64,000 nt of DNA from Mycobacterium paragordonae (GTDB lineage Bacteria > Actinomycetota > Actinomycetes > Mycobacteriales > Mycobacteriaceae). Shown here one piece after another: positions 23,833-35,313 of this stretch (position 1 is the stretch's first letter; the number at the start of each line of letters is the position of its first letter). The notes below the pieces were generated by a model. The model searched no databases and was not told where the DNA came from. It saw only the letters and a program-made list of their open reading frames with translations. Position numbers and translations under genes: made by a program. The stretch lies in assembly GCF_003614435.1 (NCBI RefSeq), contig NZ_CP025546.1, positions 2,976,001 to 3,040,000 on the forward strand, in the 5' to 3' direction.

Positions 23833-24309
23833 TCATGACAGGGCGTGCGCATTCTCGTCGCGGCGCTTGACCAGCAGCCACGTTTCTTCGGCACCCTCGC
23901 GGATCCGGGTCAAGGCGAACCGCCCGCGCAGCTTGTCCCCGCGCAGATGGAACGAAACATGGCCGCAGGCAAGGCCCTTGGCCATGTCGTGGCGAGTTCC
24001 GTTGGCGTACGTGCCGTGGTCCCAGACGACGACACCGTCGGGGCCGTGTTCTCCTTCGGGGATCACGCCCTCAAACGCCGCGTACTCGATCGGGTGGTCT
24101 TCGGAGCGCCGGGCCATCCGCTGATCCGCCGGGCTCACCGACGGCCCATTGGCGATGGTCCACGACACCAGCACTCCGTCGATTTCCAGGCACAAGTCGT
24201 AGTGATCGCTGCGTGCCAGCCGGTGCTGAACGACGAAGCACGGTCCGTCTACAGGAGCGCGGCGCTGCCGGCGATGTCGGCCATTTGGCCCGTAGTTGCT
24301 CAGGGACAT
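23833..24309 (-). CDS. Stand-alone LigD 3'-phosphoesterase-domain protein with altered active site
   Basis: This 158-residue protein has the LigD PE fold: FVVQHRLARSDHYDLCLEIDG, LVSWTIANGPSVSPADQRMA, SEDHPIEYAAFEGVIPEGEHG and VVVWDHGTY. In bacterial LigD this domain trims 3' ends in non-homologous end joining using His, His-x-Asp-x-Arg, His and Tyr. Here the first His is shifted (QHR for the usual QKH) and the Arg after HYD is Cys (HYDLCLE), while the HYD pair and EDHP-x2-Y are kept. Neither a ligase nor a polymerase domain is attached. Catalysis may be lost or changed. Confidence 0.82.
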   Translation of the reverse strand: MSLSNYGPNGRHRRQRRAPVDGPCFVVQHRLARSDHYDLCLEIDGVLVSWTIANGPSVSPADQRMARRSEDHPIEYAAFEGVIPEGEHGPDGVVVWDHGTYANGTRHDMAKGLACGHVSFHLRGDKLRGRFALTRIREGAEETWLLVKRRDENAHALS

Positions 24310-24368
24310 GGCAATTGGGTACCCGGCCGGTCGCCGGGAAAACTGTGTACTCGACTACACTGCGAGTG

Positions 24369-24905
24369 TCATTGGGAGGGAATTGTTTTGGCGCCAGAAG
24401 CGTGCCACCCGAGCGTCATACCCTTCCTCGTCAGCCACGCAGCCAGGTCATATCCGTTGCGGGCCAACCCATCAATGGCGGTCACCGCGCGCCGGATCGC
24501 CAGCTCAGCGACGTCCTGGCTCAGCAACCCCTGGTGCACGGCGTCCAAAAGTTCGTCAACGTCGGCCAAATCCGCACCGCCACCGGTGCGTACCTCGATA
24601 TCGAGGTAGTGGTCTTCCGAACGCCACACCGTGCGACCGGGGGTGTATTCGCCGATGTCCAGGTAAAAGTCGTGGTTGCGCTCATGACCTGGGTTGAAGT
24701 GAAACACCGTGGCGCGCAGACCCAGTGACGGCAGCAACCAGGATTCCAGATAGTGAAATTGCTCGCGGCCCGGTGTGGGGCGAGCCAGATACAGCCCCCA
24801 CGGATGTACGGCGTACTCGTCGACCGCCCGCACAATGCCCTTCGGATCGGTGTTGGTGCGGGCGGCCAGGTCGAATGTCTCGTGCTTCGGCGGATGGATA
24901 GTCAG
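24369..24905 (-). CDS. DUF402-family protein
   Basis: The body (DEYAVHPWGLYLARP..., HYLESWLLPSLGLRATVFHFNPG, HDFYLDIGEYTPG, DHYLDIEVRTGGGADLADVDELLDAV) has the DUF402 (FomD-like nucleotide phosphohydrolase) pattern with acidic metal-binding residues. It corresponds to Rv1632c. The only ATG/GTG/TTG start is GTG 24833 (154 residues). The frame is open to 24908, however, and encodes THPPKHETFDLAAR-like sequence that looks like genuine N-terminus, so I set the start at the CTG at 24905 (178 residues). The upstream transporter gene ends 16 bp away on the same strand. Confidence 0.8.
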   Translation of the reverse strand: MTIHPPKHETFDLAARTNTDPKGIVRAVDEYAVHPWGLYLARPTPGREQFHYLESWLLPSLGLRATVFHFNPGHERNHDFYLDIGEYTPGRTVWRSEDHYLDIEVRTGGGADLADVDELLDAVHQGLLSQDVAELAIRRAVTAIDGLARNGYDLAAWLTRKGMTLGWHASGAKTIPSQ

Positions 24906-24920
24906 ACTCTACCTGCGCCC

Positions 24921-27470
24921 TCATCTGCGCAGGCGAAGTTTCCACCGCACAAAGCAGGCATAGAACACCGACAACCCGACGAGCATCCCCATGTCCAACA
25001 ACCAGATCTTGGACGTGTGCTGCCAGAACCTGTCCTGGGGGACGAGGGAGCCCGGAACCAGCGACCGCACATCGACGGTCGACGCGGCCGCGGCGTAACC
25101 CCAGCGTGCCGGCACCACCGTGGAAACCTGTTCCAGCACAATCCGATTGGTAACCGGCACCATGCCGCCGCACAGCACCAGCTGCGCCATGATCGACACC
25201 ACGAACAGCGGCATGATCTGTTCGGTGGAACGGACCACCGCCGAGATGCCCAGTCCCAGCAGGGCCGAGGCCACGCAGGTAGCGGCCACGGTGAGGAACA
25301 ACTCGAAGGTGGCCGCGACGTTTCCGTGCCCCAGCACCAGCCCGCCGCGGGTCGGCGCGCCCTTGCCTCCGACGACGATGGCCGTGGCAATCGCCGCCTG
25401 CAGCACGGCGAACACACAGAACACCGCCGTCTTGGCCAGCAGGTACGCCGTCGTCGACAAACCCACTGCCTGTTCGCGCTGGAAGACCGCCCGTTCACCG
25501 ACCAGGTCGCGGATGGTCAGGGCGGTGCCCATGAAAGCCGCCGCCAGCAGCAGCAGGTTCAGGATCTGCGCGGATTCGTCCGGCGTGCCGCCGTGCTCTC
25601 CGACCGCGCGGAATCCGTTCGAGCCGGGCACGGTCAGGGATAGGGCGCCGAGAATGAACGGCAACAGTGCCAGGAACACGAAGTAGGCGCGATCGGCCAC
25701 CACCAACCGAACCTGCCGCCGGGCGACGGTCGAGATCTGCCGGCGCAGGCTGGTGTGCACCGGCTCACCCAGGTCGGCGGGGGCGGAATCCGGTCCTGGT
25801 CGTTCCTGCGACTGGCTCCGTTCCAGGAATCGGCGGTTGGCTTCGGCAGGGTCGGCGCCCACCTGGCTGAAGATCTTGGCCCAGTTGGTGGTGCCCATCG
25901 CCCCGCCGATCTGGTCGGGCGGCCCGGAGTACGCTGTCTTGCCGCCGGGCGCGACCAGCAGCAGCTGATCGCAGATGTCCAGGTAGGACAACATGTGCGT
26001 GATCACGATCACCACCCGGCCGGCGTCGGCCAGCTGGCGCAGCATCATCATCACCTGGTGGTCGAGGGCGGGGTCCAGCCCCGATGTGGGCTCGTCGAGG
26101 ATCAGCAGCGACGGCCCGGTGAGCAGTTCGAGTGCCACCGAGGCCCGTTTGCGCTGGCCGCCCGAGAGCTTGTCCACCCGGGTGTCGGCGTGTTTGGTCA
26201 GGTCCAATTCTTCGAGAACCTGGGCCACCACCCGCGCGCGGTCGGATTTGCTGGTGTCCGGCGGCAGCCGGAGTTCGGCGGCGTATCCGAGCGCCTGATG
26301 CACGGTCAGCTGGCGGTGCACCACGTCGTCCTGGGGCACCATCCCGATCCGGCTGCGCAGTGACGCGTATTCGCCGTGGACGTCATGACCTTCGAAGCTG
26401 ACAGAGCCTTTGCTGGGTCGGGCATACCCGGCGATAAGCCGGGCCAGCGTGCTCTTTCCGGCGCCCGACCCGCCGATGACGGCGGTCAGGGTTCCGGGCC
26501 GAGCGGTCAGGGAGATGCCGTCGAGCAGCTGTTTGCCGTTGTCGACGGTGTAGTTGACCCCGCGTACCTCGAGACCGCCGGTGCGGGTCGCAGTATCGCT
26601 GCGCGGGACGAGTGTGCCGTCGCTGAACTGCAGGTCGACGTTGCCGATGGTGACCACGTCACCCTGAGACAGGATCGCCGAGCCGACCCGGGTGCCGTTG
26701 ACGAACGTGCCGTTGACGCTGCGATCCTGGATCTCGGTGCCCAGCGGTGTCGTTCGCAGGGTCGCGTGCTGGCGGCTTGCCAGGACGTCGGACACGACGA
26801 TGTCGTTGTCGTTCGCGCGGCCGATCGTGATGGCGCCGGTCGACTTCGGAGCCCCGGAGATTGCGCCCGAGCGCGGCGACAGAATTCTCACCATCCGCGT
26901 GGCCAGGCCCGATACGTCTGCGGACTTGGCGTCGATGACCGTCACATCGGCGGGCGGGGGCCCGACATTGACGGTGGTGACTTCCTCGGGCGGCATCGGT
27001 GGAGCCGCCGGGCGCCTGGGCGGCGGCGGGACCGGGCGGCCATTGGACTGCGGTGGCGCAGGACGCGGTGGGCTGACCGACCACGCCAGGGTGGGCGGCC
27101 CGCTGTCGTGGCGGGCCCGATTGTTGAAGGTGCTGGGTGGCCGGCCTGCCGGCCCGCGCTGGCGGCCGATCTCGAAGGTGAGGCGCGGCCCCGCGGGATT
27201 GCCCACGTTGATGCTCTGGCCGTCATGGATATCGACGACGGGCATCCGGTAGCCGTTGACGTAGGTGCCGTTCAGCGACCCGTTGTCGATCGCCAGCCAG
27301 CGGCCCTGGTCGAACCGCAGAATCAGGTGCGCGCGGGAAATGCGGGGGTCCGGGATGCGGAGATCGGCGTGCAGATCGCGCCCGACAACCACCTCATAGC
27401 CTGGGGCGAAGGAACGTTGGAACCCGTCATGCCGAATGGTCAATGCCGGCGGGGCTGGTCGACTCACCAC
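24921..27470 (-). CDS. FHA-domain ABC transporter, Rv1747 type
   Basis: This 849-residue protein starts at GTG 27470. FHA1 spans ~25-100 (VVGRD, SRAH, NGTYVN) and FHA2 ~213-285 (IGRAN, SRQH, NGTFVN), joined by a Pro-rich linker with EEVTTVNVG that could be phosphorylated. The ABC ATPase has Walker A GGSGAGKS (333-340), signature LSGGQRKR and Walker B LLILDEP. The last ~270 residues form an ABC2-type membrane domain with about six segments. In M. tuberculosis, Rv1747 exports cell-envelope glycolipid material and is phosphorylated by PknF. Here a PknF-like kinase gene lies divergently next door, supporting the same partnership. Confidence 0.9.
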   Translation of the reverse strand: MVSRPAPPALTIRHDGFQRSFAPGYEVVVGRDLHADLRIPDPRISRAHLILRFDQGRWLAIDNGSLNGTYVNGYRMPVVDIHDGQSINVGNPAGPRLTFEIGRQRGPAGRPPSTFNNRARHDSGPPTLAWSVSPPRPAPPQSNGRPVPPPPRRPAAPPMPPEEVTTVNVGPPPADVTVIDAKSADVSGLATRMVRILSPRSGAISGAPKSTGAITIGRANDNDIVVSDVLASRQHATLRTTPLGTEIQDRSVNGTFVNGTRVGSAILSQGDVVTIGNVDLQFSDGTLVPRSDTATRTGGLEVRGVNYTVDNGKQLLDGISLTARPGTLTAVIGGSGAGKSTLARLIAGYARPSKGSVSFEGHDVHGEYASLRSRIGMVPQDDVVHRQLTVHQALGYAAELRLPPDTSKSDRARVVAQVLEELDLTKHADTRVDKLSGGQRKRASVALELLTGPSLLILDEPTSGLDPALDHQVMMMLRQLADAGRVVIVITHMLSYLDICDQLLLVAPGGKTAYSGPPDQIGGAMGTTNWAKIFSQVGADPAEANRRFLERSQSQERPGPDSAPADLGEPVHTSLRRQISTVARRQVRLVVADRAYFVFLALLPFILGALSLTVPGSNGFRAVGEHGGTPDESAQILNLLLLAAAFMGTALTIRDLVGERAVFQREQAVGLSTTAYLLAKTAVFCVFAVLQAAIATAIVVGGKGAPTRGGLVLGHGNVAATFELFLTVAATCVASALLGLGISAVVRSTEQIMPLFVVSIMAQLVLCGGMVPVTNRIVLEQVSTVVPARWGYAAAASTVDVRSLVPGSLVPQDRFWQHTSKIWLLDMGMLVGLSVFYACFVRWKLRLRR

Positions 27471-27625
27471 TCCTAGATTAGCCCGCTCGTGAGTTGCTGG
27501 TTGTGTCTCAGCTGTGACGTTCCTATGTGTCCCGGGCGGTCATACATAGCTGTTTCATAGCTTGCATCCCGTCCTGCGCCAATGCTTTTCGTGCATCATG
27601 CCAATGGAGGAGGGGGCATTTGCGG

Positions 27626-29593
27626 ATGGAAGAACGACCTGGCGCCACCCGGCGTCTCAAGGCTGGGCTCAGGGCCGGCCGCGGGCTTGTGACAACTGTC
27701 ACGCACCGTCGGCGCCGGGTCCTCGCGTCCGGCCCCGCGCCCGACCTCTCGGTTCGGCCGGGAATGGCCCGCGGCGCGTCGTTCGCCGGCTACACGATCC
27801 TGCGGCAGCTCGGCGCCGGTGGGATGGCCGAGGTGTACCTCGCCCTGCATCCGCGGTTGCCCCGCCGTGACGTGATCAAGGTGCTTGCCGAGGCGATCAC
27901 CGCGGACACCGAGTTCCGCGAAAGATTCAACCGGGAAGCCGATCTCGCGGCGACGCTGTGGCATCCGCACATCGTCGGCGTGCACGACCGTGGCGAATTC
28001 CAGGGCCAACTGTGGATCTCCATGGACTACGTCGAAGGCACCGATGCCTCCCGCCTGGTGAAAGAGGCGCACCCGCAGGGAATGCCGGTCGGCGATGTGT
28101 GCGCGATCCTGGAAGCCGTTGCCGGAGCACTCGATTACGCCCACGACCGCGGGCTGCTGCACCGGGACGTCAAACCCGCCAACATCCTGCTCACCTACCC
28201 CGAAACCGACCCGCACAGCCAGGAGCGTCGAATCCTATTGGCGGACTTCGGTGTTGCGCGTCACCTCGCCGACATCAGCGGAATCACCCAGACCAATGTC
28301 GCGGTCGGAACCGTCGCCTATGCGGCGCCGGAACAACTGGCGGGCTCCAACATCGACCGGCGCGCCGACCAATATGCCTTGGCCGCCACCGCGTTTCACC
28401 TGCTCACCGGTGCGCCGCCATTCCGCAACCCCAATCCTGTCGCGGTCATCAGCCAGCACCTACACGACGAGCCGCCGCGGCTCAGCGATTACCGCCCGGA
28501 TCTGGCTCAGTTGGATGACGTGTTCGCCAGGGCGCTGGCCAAGAATCCGGAAGAGCGGTTCGAGCGGTGCCGGATGTTCGCCGCCGCGGTCCGTGCGGGT
28601 TCAGATGAAGCCTGCGAAGCTGATTCGCCCGAGCCGCCGCTCGCTCAGGTAGCCCCGAGCCGTCGCGTTCCCTCGCGCGTCCGGATGGCGGCCGCGCTGG
28701 TGTGTGCCGTCCTCATCGCCGTGGCCGCCACCTGGTCGACGCTGTACAGCTTCGAACCCGACCCATCCCAGCCCAACCCTGCCCTGGCTGCCCGGCCCGC
28801 CGCACCGGCGCCTTCCGCGGCAGTGTCCGCACCGTCCGGCAGGGTGCTCGACGGCATTTACCGGCTCGACCTGAACCGGGCTAAGCGCACCACCAACGGC
28901 ACCCCCATTCGGCACGACGGAGGCACCACCAACTGGTGGGCGTTCCGGTCCGTCTGCACCCCCGGCGGGTGCGCGGCCACCGGGGTTCGGCTCGACGACG
29001 CCACTCATCAGGTGGCTGACACCACCGACGGCGGCGAGACCGACACGCTGAAGTTCGCCGCCGGCTACTGGCAGGGAGCCTCCCAGCAGATCCGGATCAG
29101 CTGTCATCAGGCGAACCAGACGGCACAGAACACCCAGCAGGAGACCGTGGCGCTCTCGCTGGCCCTGCAGTCTGACGGCACCCTGCGCGGGGTGCAGACC
29201 GAGACGGTAGGCAGCAACGAATGCGGCGCCCAGGGAGCGGTGCTGCGGGTGCCGGTGGTGGCGACGCGGGTGGGTGACGTGCCCCCGAATCTGCCTCTCG
29301 GTGACCCGGCGCAGGTGATGGGCGCGGCCGCCGTACCGGCCACCCGTCCGATGCCGCCGGTGCTGAGCGGAAGTTGCAGCGACGTGGACAAGCTCGGCTA
29401 CGACCAGACCAGTAACGAGCAGGTCGTCTGCGAGGGCGGCGTGTGGAGCAAGGCGCCGATCACGACCGGCGTGCACTCCGCCGGCAGTTCGTGTGACCGA
29501 CCGGACATCCCCGTTTTCGCCATGTCCGCATCCAGCGACGGCTACCTGATCGAATGCAACCCGGTCACCCGGGTGTGGGCCCGGCACAGCTGA
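27626..29593 (+). CDS. Membrane Ser/Thr protein kinase, PknF-like
   Basis: This 655-residue protein starts at ATG 27626, chosen for GGAGGAGGGGG 11 bp upstream; ATG 27764 is an alternative. The kinase domain (~54-325) has GAGGMAEVY, K85 (VIKVL), HRDVKPAN with D181, DFG at 207-209 and APE. One transmembrane helix spans ~353-372. The extracytoplasmic part (~375-655) has paired cysteines (CTPGGCA, SCDRPD...IECNP) and resembles the exported domains of PknF/PknI/PknJ-class kinases. It is divergent from the FHA-ABC transporter, whose FHA domains would bind its phosphothreonines. Confidence 0.9.
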   Translation: MEERPGATRRLKAGLRAGRGLVTTVTHRRRRVLASGPAPDLSVRPGMARGASFAGYTILRQLGAGGMAEVYLALHPRLPRRDVIKVLAEAITADTEFRERFNREADLAATLWHPHIVGVHDRGEFQGQLWISMDYVEGTDASRLVKEAHPQGMPVGDVCAILEAVAGALDYAHDRGLLHRDVKPANILLTYPETDPHSQERRILLADFGVARHLADISGITQTNVAVGTVAYAAPEQLAGSNIDRRADQYALAATAFHLLTGAPPFRNPNPVAVISQHLHDEPPRLSDYRPDLAQLDDVFARALAKNPEERFERCRMFAAAVRAGSDEACEADSPEPPLAQVAPSRRVPSRVRMAAALVCAVLIAVAATWSTLYSFEPDPSQPNPALAARPAAPAPSAAVSAPSGRVLDGIYRLDLNRAKRTTNGTPIRHDGGTTNWWAFRSVCTPGGCAATGVRLDDATHQVADTTDGGETDTLKFAAGYWQGASQQIRISCHQANQTAQNTQQETVALSLALQSDGTLRGVQTETVGSNECGAQGAVLRVPVVATRVGDVPPNLPLGDPAQVMGAAAVPATRPMPPVLSGSCSDVDKLGYDQTSNEQVVCEGGVWSKAPITTGVHSAGSSCDRPDIPVFAMSASSDGYLIECNPVTRVWARHS

Positions 29594-29770
29594 CCTGGGT
29601 CCGATCCTGTCGGACGGCAGGTGAAAAGCCGCCCCACGACTGCCATCTGGTCTTCTCCGGGCGTGTCCTCTTGGCCCTTTTCGTGGATCCCAAATGAATT
29701 CTTCGCATCCCCGAGCAAAACTAGATCGGAGTTGGTAAGTTGCGGGCCATCCTGACCGGGGGAGGCTCGA

Positions 29771-31624
29771 ATGTCGTTCACGATGGCAACTCCGCAGCTG
29801 ATTTCGGCTACGGCAGAACAGTTGGCCGGAATCAAATCGGCCCTGGCCGCTGCCAACCAAGGCGCGGTCGGCTCGACGACAAACTTGGTTTCCGCCGCCG
29901 CCGACGAAGTATCAGCGGCGATTACGGCGGTGTTCAACGCTCACGCTCGCCAGTATCAGGCGCTGAGCGCGCAGGCGTCCGCGTTTCATGCGCAGTTCGT
30001 GGAGACCTTGACCGCGGGCGCGAACGCGTACGCGACGGCGGAGACGGCCAATGTCCAGCAGACCTTGGTCAACGCGATCAACGCGCCGGTGCAGAGTCTG
30101 ACCGGGCGCCCACTGGTCGGCGACGGCGCAAACGGCGCGCCCGGTCAGCGCGGCGGTGACGGCGGCTGGCTGTACGGCAGTGGCGGGGCCGGTGGCGCCG
30201 GCGGAGCCAACGGGGTCGCCGGCGGGGCCGGTGGCAACGCCGGGTTGATCGGATCGGGCGGGGTTGGCGGCGCAGGTGGCGCCGGTGCTGCGGGCGGCGC
30301 CGGTGGCCAGGGCGGTTGGTTGTACGGCAACGGTGGCGCCGGCGGAGCCGGCGGAACAGCTGTCACTGCCGGTGGCGCCGGGGGGATTGGCGGCAACGGT
30401 GGGTCGGCCGGGCTGTTCGGAGCCGGTGGTGCCGGTGGTAGCGGTGGTTTCGGCGCTGCGGGCGCCGGTGCAGTCGACGGTGGTGCCGCGGGAGCGGGCG
30501 GTACGGGTGGTGCCGGCGGTCGTCTATACGGAACCGGCGGCGCGGGCGGCGCCGGCGGTGACGGCGGAAGCGTTCCGGGTGTCGGCCCCGCAGGGATTGG
30601 TGCGGACGCCGGGTCGGGTGGGGTTGGTGGACACGGCGGTGCAAGCGGACTGATCGGAAACGGCGGAGCCGGCGGCGCGGGAGGTCAAGGTGGCCAAGGT
30701 GGTGCCGGCCCGAGCGTCGGAGGGGCTGGTGGGCTGGGTGCCGCCGGCGGACATGGCGGCGCGGGCGGGTGGATCGGCGACGGTGGATCGGGTGGTGTCG
30801 GCGGCCATGGTGGTATCGGTGGGACCGGCGACGTCGGCGGCGTGAGCGGGGCCGGCGGAGACGGCGCCTATGGCGGTCGGGGCGGGCTGCTGATCGGCAG
30901 CGGCGGTGTCGGGGGTTCAGGCGGTGGCGGTGGCGGTGCCGCCATGCCCAATGACCCGACCGGCAAGGGTGGTGCCGGCGGGGCCGGCGCACAGGGCGGC
31001 GCCGCCGGCTTGATCGGTAACGGCGGTGGCGGTGGCGGTGGCGGCAACGGCGGAATCGGCGGAGCTAACTTCGGCGATGCGCCGGGGGAGACCGGCGGCA
31101 ACGGCGGAACCGGCGGCGTCGGGGGCATGGGCGGATTCCTGTCTGGGAACGGTGGAGCAGGCGGAGCCGGCGGAGACGGGGCAGCTGGCGGCATTTCCTT
31201 CAACGGTCCCAACGGCGGCATCGGCGGCAGCGGCGGAGCCGGTGCAGCGGGTGGAGGTACTGGGCTGATCGGCAACGGCGGCGGTGGGGGCGCCGGCGGC
31301 AGGGGCGCTCAGGGTGGGTTGAGTACGAACGCTGTGGGTGGCGCCGGCGGTGACGGCGGGGCAGGTTCGAACGGTGGTCAAGGCGGAGCGTGGTATGGCA
31401 ACGGAGGCGGCGGCGGTGCGGGTGGTACCGGCGGTGCTGGTGGTGCGGGTTTCGGTGGCGCGGGTAACGACGGCGTTGGTAAAGACGGCGGTAACGGCGG
31501 CAATGCGCAACTGATCGGTGACGGCGGCAACGGCGGCGCCGGCGGCGGTGGCGGCGCGGTCGGCGGCGTCGGCGGGCGAGGTGGAAGCCTGGCCGGCAAA
31601 GCCGGCGCGAACGGGACGTCTTAG
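29771..31624 (+). CDS. PE_PGRS family protein
   Basis: This 617-residue protein starts at ATG 29771 with GGAGGC upstream. The PE domain covers ~1-95, the linker motif GRPLVGDG lies at 112-119, and from ~125 to the end runs a PGRS region of GGAGG/GGNGG repeats broken by WLYG, LIGNG and similar modules. There is no C-terminal catalytic domain. It is probably surface-exposed through ESX-5. It sits between the kinase and uvrB, a place where M. tuberculosis has no PE_PGRS gene as far as I recall. Confidence 0.95.
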   Translation: MSFTMATPQLISATAEQLAGIKSALAAANQGAVGSTTNLVSAAADEVSAAITAVFNAHARQYQALSAQASAFHAQFVETLTAGANAYATAETANVQQTLVNAINAPVQSLTGRPLVGDGANGAPGQRGGDGGWLYGSGGAGGAGGANGVAGGAGGNAGLIGSGGVGGAGGAGAAGGAGGQGGWLYGNGGAGGAGGTAVTAGGAGGIGGNGGSAGLFGAGGAGGSGGFGAAGAGAVDGGAAGAGGTGGAGGRLYGTGGAGGAGGDGGSVPGVGPAGIGADAGSGGVGGHGGASGLIGNGGAGGAGGQGGQGGAGPSVGGAGGLGAAGGHGGAGGWIGDGGSGGVGGHGGIGGTGDVGGVSGAGGDGAYGGRGGLLIGSGGVGGSGGGGGGAAMPNDPTGKGGAGGAGAQGGAAGLIGNGGGGGGGGNGGIGGANFGDAPGETGGNGGTGGVGGMGGFLSGNGGAGGAGGDGAAGGISFNGPNGGIGGSGGAGAAGGGTGLIGNGGGGGAGGRGAQGGLSTNAVGGAGGDGGAGSNGGQGGAWYGNGGGGGAGGTGGAGGAGFGGAGNDGVGKDGGNGGNAQLIGDGGNGGAGGGGGAVGGVGGRGGSLAGKAGANGTS

Positions 31625-31699
31625 CGACGCCCCTGCACCAAAAGTGCCCAGCACGCTTGAGGAATAAAGGCTGTCGGTGCCTGGCTTTACCCTGATGCT

Positions 31700-33852
<2,153 letters not shown>

Positions 33853-33856
<4 letters not shown>

Positions 33857-35286
33857 CACAGACGACGAGCGAGACCGGGAGCTGGCGTGAGCTGCTCGGC
33901 CGGCACCTAGGCACGTCCACGGTGCTGGCCGGCGGCGTCGCGATGTACGCCACCAACGAATTCCTGACCGTCAGCCTGCTGCCCAGCACCATCGCCGACA
34001 TCGGCGGCGATCGCCTGTACGCCTGGGTAGTCACCCTCTACCTGGTCGGATCGGTGGTGGCCGCGACCACCGTCAACTCGATCCTGCGCCGCTTCGGGGC
34101 GCGGTCCTCATTCCTGCTGGGGCTGGCCGTGTTCGGGGTGGCCAGCGTCGCGTGCGCGGTGGCTCCGACGATGGAGGTGCTGATCGCGGGGCGCACCCTG
34201 CAGGGAGTCGCCGGCGGCACTCTGGCCGGGCTGGGCTATGCGCTGATCAATGCCGCGCTGCCGCGTGAATTGTGGACGCGCGGCTCGGCGCTCGTCTCGG
34301 CGATGTGGGGCGTCGCGACCGTGGTCGGACCGGCGATGGGTGGTCTGTTCGCGCAATTTGGCCTGTGGCGGTGGGCTTTTGGCGCGATGGCCGTCCTGGC
34401 GGCGCTGCTGGCCGTTCTGGTTCCGGCGGTGCTGGCGGCCAGCGCGACCGCCGAGGACGACCCGGCGGCCCCCGCGCTCCGGGTCCCGGTCGGGTCGCTG
34501 CTGTTGGTCGGTGCGGCGGCGTTGGCGGTCAGCGTCGCGCAGCTGCCGCACCACGCCGCGGCCATCGCCGCACTGCTCGCGGTGGGCGTGCTGCTGGTCG
34601 CGGCGTTCGTCGTCGTCGACCGTCGCAGCCGGGCCGCCGTCTTGCCGCCCAGTGTGTTCGGCACCGGACCACTGAAATGGATCTATCTGACCCTGGCCGT
34701 ACTGATGATGGCCGTCATGGTTGACACCTATGTGCCGCTGTTCGGTCAGCGCCTGGGACACCTGAGTCCGGTCGCGGCCGGTTTCCTCGGCGCCTCGCTC
34801 GCGGTCGGGTGGACATTGAGCGAGATCGTCAGCGCCTCGCTGAGCAACCCGCGGGTGATCAACCGCGTCGTCCTGACCGCACCGCTGCTCATGGCGTCCG
34901 GGCTGGCGTTCGGCGCCGTCACCCAGCGTGCCGACGCGTCGCTCGGACGGATCGCAGTCTGGGCGGTGGCGTTGCTGATCGCGGGAACCGGCATCGGGAT
35001 GGCCTGGCCGCATCTGTCGGCGCGCGCCATGGACTCCGTCGACGACCCCGCGGAAAGCGGTGCGGCGGCCGCGGCGATCAACACCGTGCAATTGATCTCC
35101 GCCTCCTTCGGTGCCGGTCTGGCGGGTGTCGTGGTGAATTCGGCTACCGGCGGCGAGTTGATGGAGGCCCGCTGGCTGTACGGCGTCTTCACCGTGCTGG
35201 CGGCGCTCGGCGTGCTGGCGTCCTATCGGGCGACCCGCGGTGCTCGTCGTTCCGCGCCGCTACGGGCAGCGAAGTTGCGTCCCTAA
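33853..35286 (+). CDS. MFS drug-efflux-type transporter (first of tandem pair)
   Basis: This 477-residue protein starts at GTG 33853, overlapping the uvrB stop. It has multiple hydrophobic segments (about 12-14) and MFS features: an N-terminal [21 protein letters not shown] helix, [20 protein letters not shown] (motif C-like, antiporter) and [28 protein letters not shown]. It corresponds to Rv1634, a predicted fluoroquinolone/drug efflux protein. A second, strongly similar copy follows 27 bp after its stop. Confidence 0.9.
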
Positions 35287-35313
35287 CAAGCCCGCACCTC
35301 TTACGGTGGAGGA

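Noticed and set aside
30130..31620. Dense short repeats that could be read as CRISPR or a microsatellite
   Set aside because: They are in-frame GGxGG codons of a PGRS domain, with no constant repeat/unique spacer pattern.
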